Below, piece after piece: positions 1 through 13,395 of a stretch of DNA of 64,000 bases (the stretch's first letter is position 1; every line of letters starts with the position of its first letter). The DNA comes from Alentia gelatinosa (taxonomy: Eukaryota; Annelida; Polychaeta; Phyllodocida; Polynoidae). The stretch lies in assembly GCA_950022655.1 (NCBI GenBank), contig OX465580.1:123673016-123737015 (forward strand), written 5' to 3'. Made by a program: the position numbers and the translations under genes. The notes beneath the pieces are model-generated. The model was not told where the DNA came from and did no database searches. It worked only from the letters and a program-made list of their open reading frames with translations.

Positions 1-346
1 TTTTGTTATCCATGTTTACGTTTGTTTGCATGTGCGATTCCGCAAAATAGGGCCTCCGATGCTGGACAAGCAACATTTCTCGTGGAAGAAGTAGGTTTTT
101 AGAATTTGCATTCTGCGCTATCGGGGGTGGCCTCGATATATTTTGTTAACTTTTCAGCATGGTCGGGAACATTTATTTTATGACGTAGAAACACCTATGA
201 GAGTTGTGCAGTTATGAACGAACCTAGTGTCAGATTTTATCCCAAGCATCGGTTGAAACAAACACAGACTACCTACCTCTTTAAATGATACCGTATACCA
301 TAATAGCGACTTCGTCACATCCCTGTGTACCTCCCCGGGAACCAAA

Positions 347-564
347 GGCCCGTTTAATAATCTAGGATCGTACATACAGACCCTTTTCTGTGTGCTATAG
401 AGACCTAGTGACGATGTGGGTCAACTTTATTCAACACTTATGGACCACCTTATGGACGACTGATACTGTCTCAGCGAACAGACTTAAATGCTATTAAACA
501 ATAACCCTCGTACAAGGTTCAGAAAAGGGCCTTCATGTACGATCCTAGATTATTAAACGGGTCC
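347..564. mobile_element. 218-bp TIR element, copy 1
   Basis: Ends carry long inverted repeats: CCGTTTAATAATCTAGGATC near 350 and the complement GATCCTAGATTATTAAACGG at 541-560, with CCCTTTTCTGT/ACAGAAAAGGG-type inner arms. No coding capacity. A copy of nearly equal length lies at 60125-60341. Confidence 0.75.
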
Positions 565-1206
565 CAGCTTAGCTGTGACTTGTCGACCAATGATAAACAT
601 CAGCTGTTTTACGTTGGTACACTGACTACCAGAGCAAATGCCACCGTCTTTGCAGGTTCAGTTAGATTTCTGCACTTCTCCATCTACGACGGGAGTATAT
701 CTGCTACTTGTTACACACCTGTATTACATCTTCGTCAGACGCCAAATGGTTACCAAATTATATCACATTTAATTGTGTCAGATTTTAGTAGGTGCGGTGG
801 AACCGACCTTTTAACCTACCTGCATCATTGTCAAGAGAAGGTGGGGGTCTGAAGTGAGACGTGGGGTGAGGAGGGGGTCGGGGTACCTTGGTCCGATGTA
901 AAAGCGGCCGTATACCAACTCGCCCATACCTGTACCGCCAAATATATATCCATGCGGTCCAAAGGGGGGTCGCATGGGCATGTCGCCAGCCTTCACTCAT
1001 AAACAGGCCCCTGGGACCAATAGTCTATAGATGTCTCACTGAAGTTTAACGGCTGTTGTGATTGATAATGCATTCTGTATGTATCACGTAATTACCAACA
1101 CTTGGGATTATACCCTTTTCCGGAGAGAAACGGCTGGCACTGCATATTTACCACTGCACTGCTTTCTGTTTCAGTACTCATGATCATTTGATGTTAAACA
1201 TTGAAT

Positions 1207-1222
1207 GTGTGTGTGCGTGTTT

Positions 1223-1253
<31 letters not shown>

Positions 1254-1255
1254 GG
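1207..1255. repeat. (GT)n followed by 19-bp G run
   Basis: Imperfect GT repeat followed by an uninterrupted G homopolymer at 1237-1255. Confidence 0.9.
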
Positions 1256-1331
1256 TGCTGAGGGGTAGGGCTTAATCCATGATCAAAGGGCAATACGTTA
1301 GGTGTCCGTCCAGACAGCTGTACATCATAGC

Positions 1332-1334
<3 letters not shown>

Positions 1335-1417
<83 letters not shown>
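1335..1417. repeat. (TA)n microsatellite
   Basis: About 41 perfect TA units. The YIYIYI reading frames across it on both strands are artefacts. Confidence 0.97.
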
Positions 1418-1419
<2 letters not shown>

Positions 1420-1993
1420 AAAAGCTGTGATGTTGAGAACGGGCCAGGGGAAGGGAAGAGTAAAAATAGCGTCAAGTCTGTGCCAAGAGTAGGCCAGGGT
1501 GGACCATGGTTCGTGTCATTGTTGCCCCCTCCTCCGTTTCCACCATTGCTTTTATCCCATAACTCTAGGGGGTCTTCAAAGCGTACGTGTATGTGGAGCG
1601 TGATGTATACATGATTGTACCGAGTGCTGAAGGTCTGAACTATCGAGATAATCTTCACCGTGACTACCAATAAACTCTGTCTTCTACCATCCGTTCCTGA
1701 GAAGGGGACTGAGGATTGCATAAACTGCAGTCGTGCACAGTTATTTCAGTGTCCGCACATCAGGTCAACGCCTTAAGTATCGTCCCGCCCCTGACTCAGC
1801 ACCCCATCAAAGGGGGACATTCCTGAGCCCCGCCTCCGGTCTTTCACTGTGTACCAGGCACAGCGTCTGACCACCTGCCGTTACCCGCACGGCCAACTTT
1901 CCCCATCCAGTTCTCGTCCATACGCTAACGTTTGGTGAACAGCGCAATCGACTGCCGGTGGCATACTCCTTGGTTCGAATTCCAGTTGTGTTA

Positions 1994-2186
1994 TGGGGCC
2001 ATCCATAAAGTATGTATGCAAAATCCCTGGGAATTTTGACGCCTTCCCACACCCATCCTCAATCATGTACGCAATAGAACCACGGACTTTTATATAGGTC
2101 CGTGATAGAACAAAGAACGAGCTTACGCAAACTGTTTTGACCGCCACCCTCACCCCCCTCAGTGCGTGCGCATTTTATGGATGGCC
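1994..2186. mobile_element. Foldback MITE with CCATCCATAAAGTATGTA ends, copy 1
   Basis: Begins GGGGCCATCCATAAAGTATG and ends in the inverse (TTTATGGATGGCC). A small hairpin, CACGGACTTTTATATAGGTCCGTG-like, lies in the middle. Related copies at 24240-24407 and, diverged, at ~20600-20722. Confidence 0.75.
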
Positions 2187-3059
2187 ACTGTTCTATTATA
2201 GCTATCGTCCTAATCCTATATGTATAACGTATTAGAACCCTTATATTACCCTGACGATTTAAGGATTATGATGTGGTGTGTTGACATTGACTCTAGACTT
2301 TGTAGATTACATGGACATTGTCTTTAGGGTGGCTAATATGCATGTATGCCTGAACAACTTTCCAGGATCATACCACGTCATGAAAAGCTAATTGGACCAC
2401 CACGTGATATAATACCTTAACCTCAATGTTATTTCTTGTTTTGCCAAGAAATCTCAGATATAATGTTAATCTCATATTCTGTGAGAATTTCATGTTTATT
2501 GATCCATTAGTCCTTTGTTAAAGACTATCACAGATTAATGAATTGATAAAGATCATATAGAAAGAGAACTAGGAGCCAAAAGTATGTTCATCACAGATGA
2601 ATGAGCGTGCGATTATAAATGAATAATAATTAAAAGGTTTGAGTCAGATTTAGCCTATGGATAGTTTTCTGTAACCCACCTGCACCCAGTCAGCTTGTCA
2701 TTTCTCAAACTGCCTGAGTCTAGGATCAAAACATATCAAGCAACGAGGTATTTCGGTCTTGAGTGATTGGTCATGGTCAGCTGCGCACACCTCTGATACC
2801 CTGAGACACTGGCTCCCTGCTCTGTTCTCACTATCACAGTGAACAGCATGCAGATAGTAAAGGGATAGTTTTCTGGAAGCACACTGAAAGTTCAATGTGA
2901 CCACTCTAACTCTGACTCTAACCTCTAGATGATGAATTTATAGCGTGTGCAAGCACGCTCTAACTAGAGGTGATGGCACATCAGTGTGATGTAGGCATTT
3001 GGTAGCAATAGTAGTATGAGTGGGTAAATCCGGTCGCATGTACCGACTACATAATAATA

Positions 3060-3223
3060 AGAAAGAAATTGATGAGTGTTTGGTCTGAGTCCTCGTTCGC
3101 CATCGAGTTTGGAGTGCGCAGTAATATGAACGAGGCGATAGCCTTGTCAATATTCTGAAGCACTCCAAACGAGATGGTGAACAGGGACTCAGACCAAGCA
3201 CGAATATATTTCTGATTTTATCT
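3060..3223. repeat. Long palindrome (GAGTGTTTGGTCTGAG arms)
   Basis: Arms around GTTTGGTCTGAGTCC and GGACTCAGACCAAGC fold onto each other with further pairing at CGAGTTTGGAGTG/CACTCCAAACGAG. A diverged copy is at 17711-17873. Followed at 3240-3330 by the TTTATCACCC…GCTAAGCCTATGG core. Confidence 0.8.
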
Positions 3224-3479
3224 AAGCTTGGAAATATTCATCTCTTTATCACCCGTTGGGAATGAGTTACCGTTCTCGCAAGCCTGTTGAGAACGAGTTC
3301 GTAATGCTAAGCCTATGGTCGTTTATTCCAGGCTTAGGTAACACTACAGAACCTACACCTCCTCATCACGACTCCACGTATAAAAACAAAGAATAGACTT
3401 TCCAAAGTGACGAATAAAATATGTGTAATGATTGTCTATTCACACACTAACTCTACCTTTTACTCGTTTCCGCTTTGAA

Positions 3480-4690
3480 CAATTACAATTTGTCCCTGGT
3501 CTGGCACAAAAACTTGGGTAGGAAATCAACTTGTCGCCTTGGCTGTAGTGTCTACGGCTTTGCTCTGGTTGTTGTTCTGACCCAGTTGCACCTTTCTTCA
3601 CAACCCTCCCTCCCCATCCCACCCCCACCCTTACGTCTTCTCCCCAAAATAGCCCAGCAGACTGGGGACTAGAGGTGCACCCCCCGACCGCCTGACACGA
3701 CTCCCGCTTGGCGTCATGCATGACTGAGTGCTTCCTTCTCACTCTCCACACCGACTCCAGCAAGGCTTTGCAAGCATCAGGTCGGACAGGACTATTTGCC
3801 CACATGGCCCCGAACCAAAACGCCAGGATTTACTGAGGAGTGTGTGTCCAGCTCTAAAACAACGCCTTCTGTGTTGTATCTAACGCATACGGACTTTAAA
3901 TAGATACCAGTGGCTACTTGACTCAAGGCAGTGATGGGACACAAAACACTGGTGGTCAACGCGACTGGACCAGCGGAACCCCCGTGAGGCTTGACCCTCC
4001 TCCCTCCCTCCCGTCCCCGGTCCAGCAGAAAGACACGGATTCCGGAGAAGAAAGCCCATAGCCCGGAGTGTGTGGACTGGGACCAGGCTATCTCTGTGTT
4101 GTAGTACAGGCACGTATGGGTATGTTATTATACCTCCTTGTGAGGAATGCTGTGTAAAGCGGCGGCGGCTGCTGTCATAGCCCGCTGGGAAGTGTGTGTG
4201 TGTTTGTACAGTAGAGTGGGGGCGGGTGGTCGGGACCCCGTCACGGAAGCCCCCCTCCCGTCTGTATTACTCACCTGCCGGCCCGTACCCTCCCGCACCC
4301 AGCACCGGCCGTACCTGCCAGGGGAGCCAGCAACCCCACGTCTCCTACCTCCAGTGTCCCTACATGGCTAGCCTCACATCCAACCACTGATACCTACGTC
4401 CAACAGTTACCGAGGAGACCCATAACTTTCCCCCTGAGCGGATTCACCTATTACACTACCACCCCACCAAGGGACTCATAATATGCCCGGAGAATCCTGT
4501 TTGATTGTGGGACGGTGTTCACTGCGTGGTGAGTCCAGGCTGTGACTCTACCACCACTTTAGTTTTGTTGTGCCAACCAAGCCGGAGGTGTACATGTAGA
4601 GGCTGTGCCCGCCTCCCACTGCGTCAACTTGGATTATTACTGGTAGTTTCTTAGTACGCGGTCATCGTGCTGTATAGGCATTAGCCTCAG
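3480..4690 (+). other. GC-rich patch ending in a perfect splice donor; possible 5' non-coding exon
   Basis: A stretch clearly richer in G+C and CpG than its AT-rich surroundings, with GCGGCGGCGG near 4160. It ends with CCTCAG|GTAAGT at 4685-4696. No convincing coding frame crosses it. It could be a CpG-rich promoter and first non-coding exon of a + strand gene, possibly a distal start for the receptor, or a diverged repeat. Confidence 0.25.
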
Positions 4691-5759
4691 GTAAGTAGCT
4701 TTCCAAGTACTCAATAACAATCACACATTATTACGGACAACCTTTTTTTTTGTTTTTATCTAATTTTATGTCTTCTGTTATACACACCATCAACTTTTAT
4801 TTTCTCTTTGATCATCTGTTCTTGTTCGGTTTCTCAGGGACCTATATGATAATATATGTCATCCAAGTCCGTGGGATTCTCAACTAATAGTCGAGAATCC
4901 GACTTCAAAGTATGATAGTCGAACTATCATACTATGAAAATGGATATGTTTACTTTAATTATACTACTTTACATCCTGGTGACCTGAGTCACTGTGTGGA
5001 ATTTAGTTGATATTCTTGTAATTCATTGAGCCATCCGATGATGAGTACTGTATATGGATAGTCCTCAATTACATAAGTGCAGCAGTTCCGTGTGTCTCAC
5101 CCTGGGTCACACGTACATGGAGAGGTCATGAAACGAGGTGCATGAAACAATATCCAAGGTGAATATAGGGGACATATGCCTATGTATGAACATCTTGATC
5201 TAGTAAACTAGGCTGGATAGATCACCCAATTGGGTCCTGGCCCTGACCCTGCACCTCCCCCCACCCACAAAAAAAGTAACCAGTATTTCTTTGTCAAAAC
5301 AGTCACATGCCCCTATCATGTATGGATCGGCCTGTATAAAGCATCGCATGCAACTTCAGCCAATACTTCATAGTTATGGTGTATTTACACAGCACATACA
5401 TGTAGAGGTTAAGTTACATTTACTTCATGTATTTTGGTGACATTATATTAGTGCACAAATGAGACCCGTCCAACCGATATTCCAGTATCTCAGAGGTTAC
5501 CTGATTTTGGAATATGATTTGCTACAGATCATTTCGAGTTCTTTTAGATCCAGCATTTACCACCATGATCCAACATCATTTCTTACAAGGGAGACGTGCA
5601 TGCCTATATATATGTCATTGAAAAAGACCCGTCAATGCGGTCTATGATTTTTTTTGTTACCTGTGCCTCAATGGTCATAGGACATGCACAAACGGTCCTC
5701 ACAATCATTTATCATCCATCGTAAACTAAGTCCCCATTGAAAATATATGGCGACTCAGG

Positions 5760-6062
5760 AAACTACTACCCATTATTTAAAAAGCATCATAACCATGGTA
5801 TACGGATTCAACCCCATGGTGTATGGTCACAAAGCAATGGTATACGGGAATATAGTCCCTTTGTGCTATAGGGCAAAAAAATAGGCCCTCTTGATATGGC
5901 AATTTCTTGGATAAATTTACTCCAGAAGCTGTATAATTGATACAACAAAAGATGTTTTTTGGACAGGCGGCTCTGTAAACCACTCGAGGTTGACATCATA
6001 ATACACTCGCTGACGCTCGTGTATTACTCCGAGTCAATCCACTCGGAGTGTGCGGCCACCTG
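5760..6062. mobile_element. GGTATACGG-repeat / GTGTATTAC palindrome element, copy 1
   Basis: Direct repeats of ATGGTATACGG-type words (5790-5850), then TAGTCCCTTTGTGCTATAGG, GGACAGGCGGCTCTGTAAAC, and a short palindrome ATACACTCGCTGACGCTCGTGTAT-like with a CACTCGGAGTGTGCGGCC end. Closest copy 9065-9395. Confidence 0.6.
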
Positions 6063-7668
6063 TCCATAAAACCATCGATTGTTGTTTATAAATGATATTT
6101 GTAGGTCAATTCGCCTCATAAATCTATCCAAAATGTTTAGTTGTTTTTCAATTGCATTGAACAGGTGCAAACATATCTATTTATACGAGACTCACAATTA
6201 ACCTATATGTTTCTATTAACCAACTCAAGAAGCTTCACTTGTTCTAAATATAGTCTAAGGTGGATGTTATATATTGGAGCGTTCACTGCTCTACATACCT
6301 CCACCTTTTAATTGAGCTTTCGTGATTGTTAAAAAGAAGACATACGAGTTGCCTCCAAGGCAAGGATTTCTTGACTCGTCCGGGAACCTATTGTAGGATG
6401 TAGCTAAAGGGGTCAATGATATATGTGAATGTCACAGAAATGAATTTGATGCAATTAGTGTCCTTGGAATTGTAATCTACTCTACTGCGAACACAGTAGA
6501 AAGGAGCAAGGCAGATTATATGTTGGTTATGAAGGTATGACTGAAATTCCCTCTTAAATTCATACGCCTAATATCTGTATTATCCAATGAAGTTTTTCAG
6601 ATAATATAAACCCATTCTATTCAATTCGTTTTCTACAGTACATGTAACATACATAAATACTGTAGGTTGTACGTTTAATTCTGATGAAGGCAAATCGCCT
6701 AAGAATGAACTCTTTAAGGAGGAAGGATACCCCAAGGTATCAACTGGCGAATGATGCAACAAGGCATTATACCATAGGTGGTTTCTCAACTAAATATAAT
6801 AATTGATGTTGTTTGGGTAAAACCATACTTTGTTATAGATGATGGATCCAGGAGATGTTTAGTTTATGTTGTATTTAATTCATCGAAGAGGTCACAGTGT
6901 ACAAAAATGATGCCAATATGGGGAGTAACAGTTATCAGTAGACATACTGGTACTTATTGATAAAATGTCACTGTAAGTTAGTACAGAGTTAGCAAAGCAT
7001 GCTGTGCGGTCCTGAAGGTGAGCAACCTGAATTCTAGAGCCCCACATGATGTGACTACTTTGACTGTGGTCACGATGTCCTGCATCCCAGCAGTATGGGG
7101 CCTCTCTGTTGTCCCTACGTCATAGCGACAGCTCCGAGTAGCTCTCCATCAGCCTCCAGATTACTGACTCCAGCGTGGTGTTGTGTGAATCAGACTAAAG
7201 CCAGGTCTTTGACTGAATCCTGACTAACGGAGGATGGTTTCCTGTCAGGCCTTAAATGAATTCAATGTGACAATCTACAATATTACTAACGCACGGGGAA
7301 ACTTATCAGTATCACGTGCAACGAAACCAACCCAGAATAGCAAAGGAGTTACAAATACTGCCGAACAATAAACGTCTTGTACGTGAAACCTGATTTGTCA
7401 GGCCAGCAGGTGACCAATATGACGTACCATATTTGTTATTCTGTATTGTTAGATAAGTTACATATTAAGTTAGGCTGCTGACAGCAACTGAACCACGTTG
7501 TAAACGTGAAGACGGATCATCTAGTTAAGCAAAAACACCACCAAATTGTGAACTTACTCCGTAAGCATCTCGTGGGAGGTAAGATACTCGCTTGAGCCAC
7601 CGCAAGATAGGACAAACTGTTGTCTTAGGTGACCACTCCATGTTAGATATTATAAAAATAAATAAAAA

Positions 7669-7684
7669 AGAGAGAGAGAGAGAA

Positions 7685-7767
<83 letters not shown>

Positions 7768-7815
7768 CAGAGAGACATAGACACAGACACAGACACAAAG
7801 AGACAGAGACAGAGA
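7669..7815. repeat. (GA)n / GACA microsatellite
   Basis: Long GA repeat grading into GACAGA and ACAGAC units. The Arg/Glu open frame over it is an artefact. Confidence 0.97.
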
Positions 7816-8229
7816 AAAAAGACTGGAGATTACTCCAGCTCAGTCTTTAATACAAACTGAAAGATATCAGTGTTTAAAAATAGTTTAAGGGAAACACTTG
7901 AGTGTGTCCAATCAGGCCTCAGAGCATAACATGGTGTGGGAGTAGGGTATGAGCGTCCTCCTCCCAATCGGGTACATGTTAATGTACATGAATATGTGGA
8001 TTGCTGACGCAGTCTGGATGATGTGGAACGTGACTTCACATATCTCTGAGATTTACAAAATAGGTTTTAAGATGGAAATCATGGATTACAGAATGTAAGT
8101 ATGGGATAATATTTAAGATATCTAGGCAGAACAAAAAATAACATCAAGGCTGATGTATCATATCACGTGACGATTCAATTGAACTATGGGTTCAGACTAC
8201 AATGAGCCTATCCCCCAGTGGTATACACT

Positions 8230-8475
8230 GACACTATGGTGGTTAAGGCACTGGACTTGTAATCCCAAGGTTGTGGGTTCGAGTCCCACTGCAGCCTCTC
8301 TTCTCCTTCATCCCCAGCAGTGATATTTTACTGATATATCAAAGGCCTATCCTTCTCATACCATGTCTATGTGGTGTGGGAAGTGAAAGAATTCTCATCT
8401 CGTAAATGTGGGGGGCTGAGATTTCTACCTAAAGTCATCACATAGATTCGATCACCACCATTATGATGTAATAAA
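8230..8475 (+). mobile_element. tRNA-derived SINE, copy 1
   Basis: The head carries A-box-like ATGGTGGTTAAGGCACTGG and B-box GGTTGTGGGTTCGAGTCCC with a TGT anticodon-like loop. The tail includes CAAAGGCCTATCCTTCTC and CTATGTGGTGTGGGAAGT. The same head–tail pair occurs at 42905-43230. Anticodon stem pairing is poor, so this is a SINE, not a tRNA gene. Confidence 0.8.
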
Positions 8476-9064
8476 ATCTTGAGAAAGTCTAGTAAGAAAC
8501 TGTACCTTACCCATGCCTCCCTACCGCAGGCACCAGTCATTAAAGAGTTAGATGGACATAAAATGCTATTGAAACAATGATATATAACTGCGTGTCTATC
8601 ACATACAATTATGAATATATCACATGTAACTACTCTTCCATGCCTTAACCTGGAAACGGCACATGGTTGTGATGTGTGTACATACTTATCTAAAGTCGCC
8701 ATGAGTGTAATAGGCATTCGACTACAGCAGCGGGTCGAAGGCATACATGTATGTTTACCAAGCCGAACCTTCACACAGAGATTTCTGTGTAGATCGAAGG
8801 CATTATAAACAATTCTACACCAGAGCAAAAGGTCAGGCCAGAAGTTCACCGGAATGATGCGTATCAAAGGAAAGGTCGGGACCCGGTTATGACAACATCC
8901 GACATTACCGGAATGGTCTGGAATTAGGGATGAAGATATACACTAACTATTATGTCAACTGATGACATCATCCGGATGTGACAACGAATTTGTCCTGCTT
9001 GATCTATCCTATATCAACAGACTTTGATAGACTTAGTTTATAATTACTACCGGTATTTTATCAT

Positions 9065-9395
9065 CCATGGTATACAAAGTAGCCATTGTAAGGGGACTCA
9101 GTAAACCACAACGGGTTCATTGTTTAAAAACTAGCAGATACCATAGCCATGGTATACGGATTCAAACCCGTGGTACACGGCCTCAAAGCCATTGTATACG
9201 GAAAAATAGTCCCTTTGTGCTATAGAGCAAACAAAATAGTCCCTATTTATGTATAACCTTTAATATGACAATTCCTGGGTTCAATTCATCGGAGAAGATG
9301 GATAATAAATACAACAAACCATGATTTTGTAGACAAGCGGCTCTGTAAACCACTGGAGGTTGACTCGCGACGGCTCGTGTATTCCCGCTTGTACG
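9065..9395. mobile_element. GGTATACGG-repeat / GTGTATTAC palindrome element, copy 2
   Basis: Same order of blocks as 5760-6062: CATCCATGGTATACAAAGT, CCATGGTATACGGATTCAAA, TAGTCCCTTTGTGCTATAGA, GACAAGCGGCTCTGTAAACC, then CGACGGCTCGTGTATTCC. Confidence 0.6.
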
Positions 9396-9649
9396 ACCAT
9401 CTACGGTCTAGAAAAAGAATAGTCGCATTAGTGGGCTTGGCGCTTTAGTGAGCCTTTACCACGATGAAAGAAAATCCTGTTCAAAGGATAGGTAGTGGTG
9501 ATGGCGGGTCGGGGTCGTCAGTGAGCTGAATGTACGTACGTATGGCTTCCCTTTGAGGCGAGATATCTACAGACCTGCAATCTTTAGCTAGCATGACCAT
9601 GCTTTGTTTTATTCCTCCCACGAGTATCAGATAGCTCTGTATCATGAAT

Positions 9650-9765
9650 ATTTATATGTATATATATCTGTATACACACATATATATGTATATTATATAT
9701 ATATATAGAGAGAGAGAGAGAGATAAATATATATTTTTATATATATATATATATATAAATTTCGG
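9650..9765. repeat. TA/GA-rich simple repeat
   Basis: Interrupted (TA)n and (AG)n tracts. Confidence 0.85.
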
Positions 9766-10129
9766 CATAAGTTTCTGCAGAGATCGGTCGCTCTGTGAAA
9801 TCCTCGCTTAAGGATGAATGTCGGCATATAAACACCAGCAAATGCATGTAGTACAAATGTACAGTCTATGCACAATAAGTTTAGAGGTGAGCTTCCATAA
9901 AGGCCGTAAGACCTATAGGCATTTGCATGAATATGAATTGACCTATTACATAATGCCAATACGACACGTATATTATTACTGTAGACCTGTTCAAGATTCT
10001 AGTGCAAACAGAATCTTTTATCAGAATACATATTATGTAGAGGACATGCAGTGACATGCTTTTCAATCTTCATAAGGTACTGAAAACCGAATAAGCGTTT
10101 TGTAGCGGGATTGCATCTATGACGTTACT

Positions 10130-10440
10130 AATATACCAGTCAATACGCAATATTGACTGGTTTCAGTTACAAGCGGTCGTAGGCTCCAAGGAGTTGAAGC
10201 GTAGTAATATCCGAGCGCATTCGAGGATATTGTGTCGAGTCAACTCCGGGGAGCATAAGGCCGCTTTTATCTGAAACCAGTCAATCTTGTTTATTATCCA
10301 CCTTTTCCAGATATGTGGCGTGCTGATATTAGTTAGTTTTAGTTATGCACTATTTCTCCGTATGCGCGCTTTATCGCAACACAGAGCATACAACATACCC
10401 CTATGCTCCGGGTATATAGGTATGTACGCTCCTTGTGAGA
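10130..10440. mobile_element. Palindromic element with GAAACCAGTC ends (reverse copy)
   Basis: Palindrome from GACTGGTTTCAGTTACAAGC to GGCCGCTTTTATCTGAAACC with GTAATATCCGAGCGC in the centre. The right side continues TGTTTATTATCCACCTTTTC and TATGCACTATTTCTCCGTAT, the reverse of blocks at 58560-58730. Confidence 0.65.
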
Positions 10441-13194
10441 TTTCTATGGACACATTATACTGGGTGGATAATGAATAGCTGTACTATCTAGCCTGTGCTA
10501 GATACATGTATAAGGCCACCAGTAGGAAAGCTTTAATAAGGCTAGTCATAATAGACATGATATCTAGAGCCTGTTCTATTACTAGACGTTTAGTAGATAA
10601 TGACAAAATATGTACACATAATGTACCAATTCCATACCATGCCCGAGATAATTGGTAAAGAGTCACCCTTTAAACTACATCCTGTCATTCCTTGACATGT
10701 CCCCAACTATATCATTAACCCACACACGCATGTATAGGAGGGAAAGTGTTAACAGTTCATTTTTGCAAATAGACGTGGTGCAGAGGTAGCTCACGACCAC
10801 GATCACACCAAATTTTTTCCGATTGGAAACAAAACTGACCATTGGATCAGGACCAAACAGTGAGAAATTATACACATGAGTTAACAGTTCATTTTGCCCA
10901 CGACCCTGTAGCCAAATTACTAGCGCTGGATACGAGAGTGAATGAACTCGTTCACCCGGACATTGCGGGCGGGAGGCGGGGATGGAGGCGTCGGGGGCGG
11001 CCTCAGTGTGAATCAGCGCCGCTGTCTGTGGTGACACAGCGGCTTCTTCAGTGGGATCTGCCGCTTCCTCTTCTTGTGTATATTCACAATAATAAAAACC
11101 GCCCCCAAGATATCTATCTATACACACCTGTGGAGTAAATCCTTCACAGGCATACATCATTCACTACCTCGAGTTGTATTTGTCCACTATCCAACATACG
11201 GGAAGGGTTTCATCATTGACGTGTAAAAAGTGCCCGCGATACCACATTTAAACCCACACAATTATTGTATAGATTTAAAAAACCATTATCATCACCATCA
11301 TAATACCCATTTTAAAGCTTAAACGTTCTCATGAAACGTACACATATGGACATTAAATCTACAGCCTAGTATGATGTTTAAAATAACGGTGTCCCTATAG
11401 TATATGCAGACAGATTCCACAGTATGTGTGAAATGCGTGTTACATGTATACATGCATTATGTTGTGAATACTATATCTTGTACATATATCAATCCCATAC
11501 ACCGTATCTTTATAGGGGAAACACCTGAATTCTTTAAGTATATATTATAGATATAGACAATAATCGATGGACAGGCGACCCTAAATCACATGAGATTGAC
11601 GCATAGTAATATAAGTTAACCCTCGAGTAAATAGCGGAAAATTACTGAATATGTAATTCAATAACTGAATATGTACATTCACTCTACATGTACAAGTACT
11701 AGGCGCCCATATAAAATAATTCGTGACCAGAGCTTTGGTCGAATAGGATCCTGCGTGACTCCTAAACGCTTCGTGTCACTTTAAGATTTTATTCCTCGTA
11801 GGTGTTACACGAAAGCCTATTTTCCATTCAGTGAAAATATTCTCCAGATTATTAAGAAATATAACCTTTAATGTGTTGGCATTGGCCTATAAATGTACGT
11901 ACAGAAATAAAGTGACATGGGCGCGTAGTTCGCGATTCGGTTTCTCTATAGAATCTCTGAGGTATGGGTGAATGTGCAACCTCTGTCGTAGTCTTAAAAA
12001 ATGTATAGGGACCGGCTAAGCAATATTGAGTGGCCCAAGTAAAGGCTCGGTCTAGAAGAAGAAATGAAATCATCAGGGCAGTTCTACACTAATATCCCAA
12101 GATATATGATCCCTTTTAAAACGACTGAAGCGTAGGCAATATGGTGTATTTCACTTTCTGGCAAGATATCTTTGGTATTGAGCTGTGGCTGTTTGAATAA
12201 CATTCTAGCGAACTTGAGGTTTGTAGTAACCGTTAAAGGATTGCTTAGCGTACCACTCCTTTCCGGGATTCAAATAATTAGACCTCTTAACCGGTCCTAA
12301 TCAGGTGTACAAAAATGACTGAAAAGTCTGGTTATTTGCATAAACGGCTGTTTCTGTTCATTAAAGAAATTAAAAGTGTTTAAGCAGCGTCAAGTTTTTA
12401 TTCTATACTCAGGTAGCTGAATGGGACAAGTGGCAAGTTGCCTACTGCTTAGACGGGTTTAGCTGTGTGCTAGTTATATTATACTAGATACATTCATATG
12501 ACCATTCAGCTGCATAATGGGGCGAAGGGTCAGTTTCATTCCAGATAAAAACATATGCTACATGTGCAATGATTTCATTCTAAATGCAGGTCTAAATGGG
12601 GAGCCATTTGTGAAGCTTCAAAATGGTCTTGGGGTCAAAACACCCAAGCATTACTCCCGTCATAATCATCACTAGAATTAAAGCAAACTTTACGCACTGT
12701 ATATGGTTAAGGTGTACAAATATTTGGCAAGTAAATGTAACGGAAGGAGGACGAGGGAGGAAGGTGGTGAGGTTAAAGGATTCTGAACCGCATACTTCAA
12801 AAGGTGGGGGGTCTCGAGATGGGGTTGTGGGATGTAAATGCACACAATCTCTCTCCGATCAGAATGTTAATAACACAAAACGCATTCTTGATCTCCTTCT
12901 GCATCTACCTAATCCCTCCGCTTAATGGTACCCATGTTTGGAGAAGCTTGCTTTTCATACTTCATCATACAAACTGGCATGTCTGTTGATTCAACCTGTT
13001 TCCAAGAATAGATCGTCCGATTTATTTTTTATTCAAGCATACTGAGTTCATGCACATGTAATCCAAAAATGTATGTCTAATGCAAACATGGCCCTTGCTC
13101 AATACATACATTTCAACAGAACTGTTATTATGTCAGGTTCTTTAATGGAGAATAAATAGTATGGTCTCCCTATGATATATATCTGTGCAATGAA
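10441..13194. other. Intergenic; one doubtful minus-strand frame
   Basis: A locally GC-rich stretch on the minus strand (~10930-11127) reads FYYCEYTQEEEAADPTEEAA after a CTCCACAG acceptor-like site. It may be a small exon but has no partner or known domain. Nothing else seen. Confidence 0.35.
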
Positions 13195-13395
13195 GGTGGA
13201 TGCGGCACCGTACCTTTAAGTAGCAGAGATGTCAGTTGAGGGGCCCCCAAAAAATGGAAATATTTTTCATGTGGAATTTCCTGCCTCAGAGAGACTGAGA
13301 AAACAATAAAAGCACATACATTTTGGCCAGGGAATAGGGCTGAGGGTGTGTGTGCAGGTCTAATCCACTTTTTTATTGGAGTGATTGAGGCTCAA
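13195..13395 (-). repeat. Dispersed repeat of CAGTCTCTCTGAGGCAG family, minus copy
   Basis: Contains CCTGCCTCAGAGAGACTGAG and AATGGAAATATTTTTCATGT. The reverse complement matches parts of 49137-49310 and 50962-51232. Confidence 0.5.

Larger units (their letters stand above)
565..3059. other. Intergenic, no gene seen
   Basis: Apart from the microsatellites and the MITE listed separately, I see only non-coding sequence with short chance frames. Confidence 0.6.
4697..9064. other. AT-rich intergenic or intronic sequence
   Basis: No coding pattern between the listed repeats. If the donor at 4691 is real, this is intron. Confidence 0.6.

Noticed and set aside
1272..1721. Poly-(Tyr-Ile) frames on both strands
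   Set aside because: Translation of a (TA)n microsatellite; the same applies at 15772-16078, 9693-9959 and 48085-48780.
7592..7780. Arg/Glu repeat protein
   Set aside because: Translation of a (GA)n microsatellite.
8230..8300. A tRNA gene with TGT anticodon
   Set aside because: Boxes A and B are present but the anticodon and acceptor stems do not pair well, and the segment is joined to a repeated tail. It is a SINE head.
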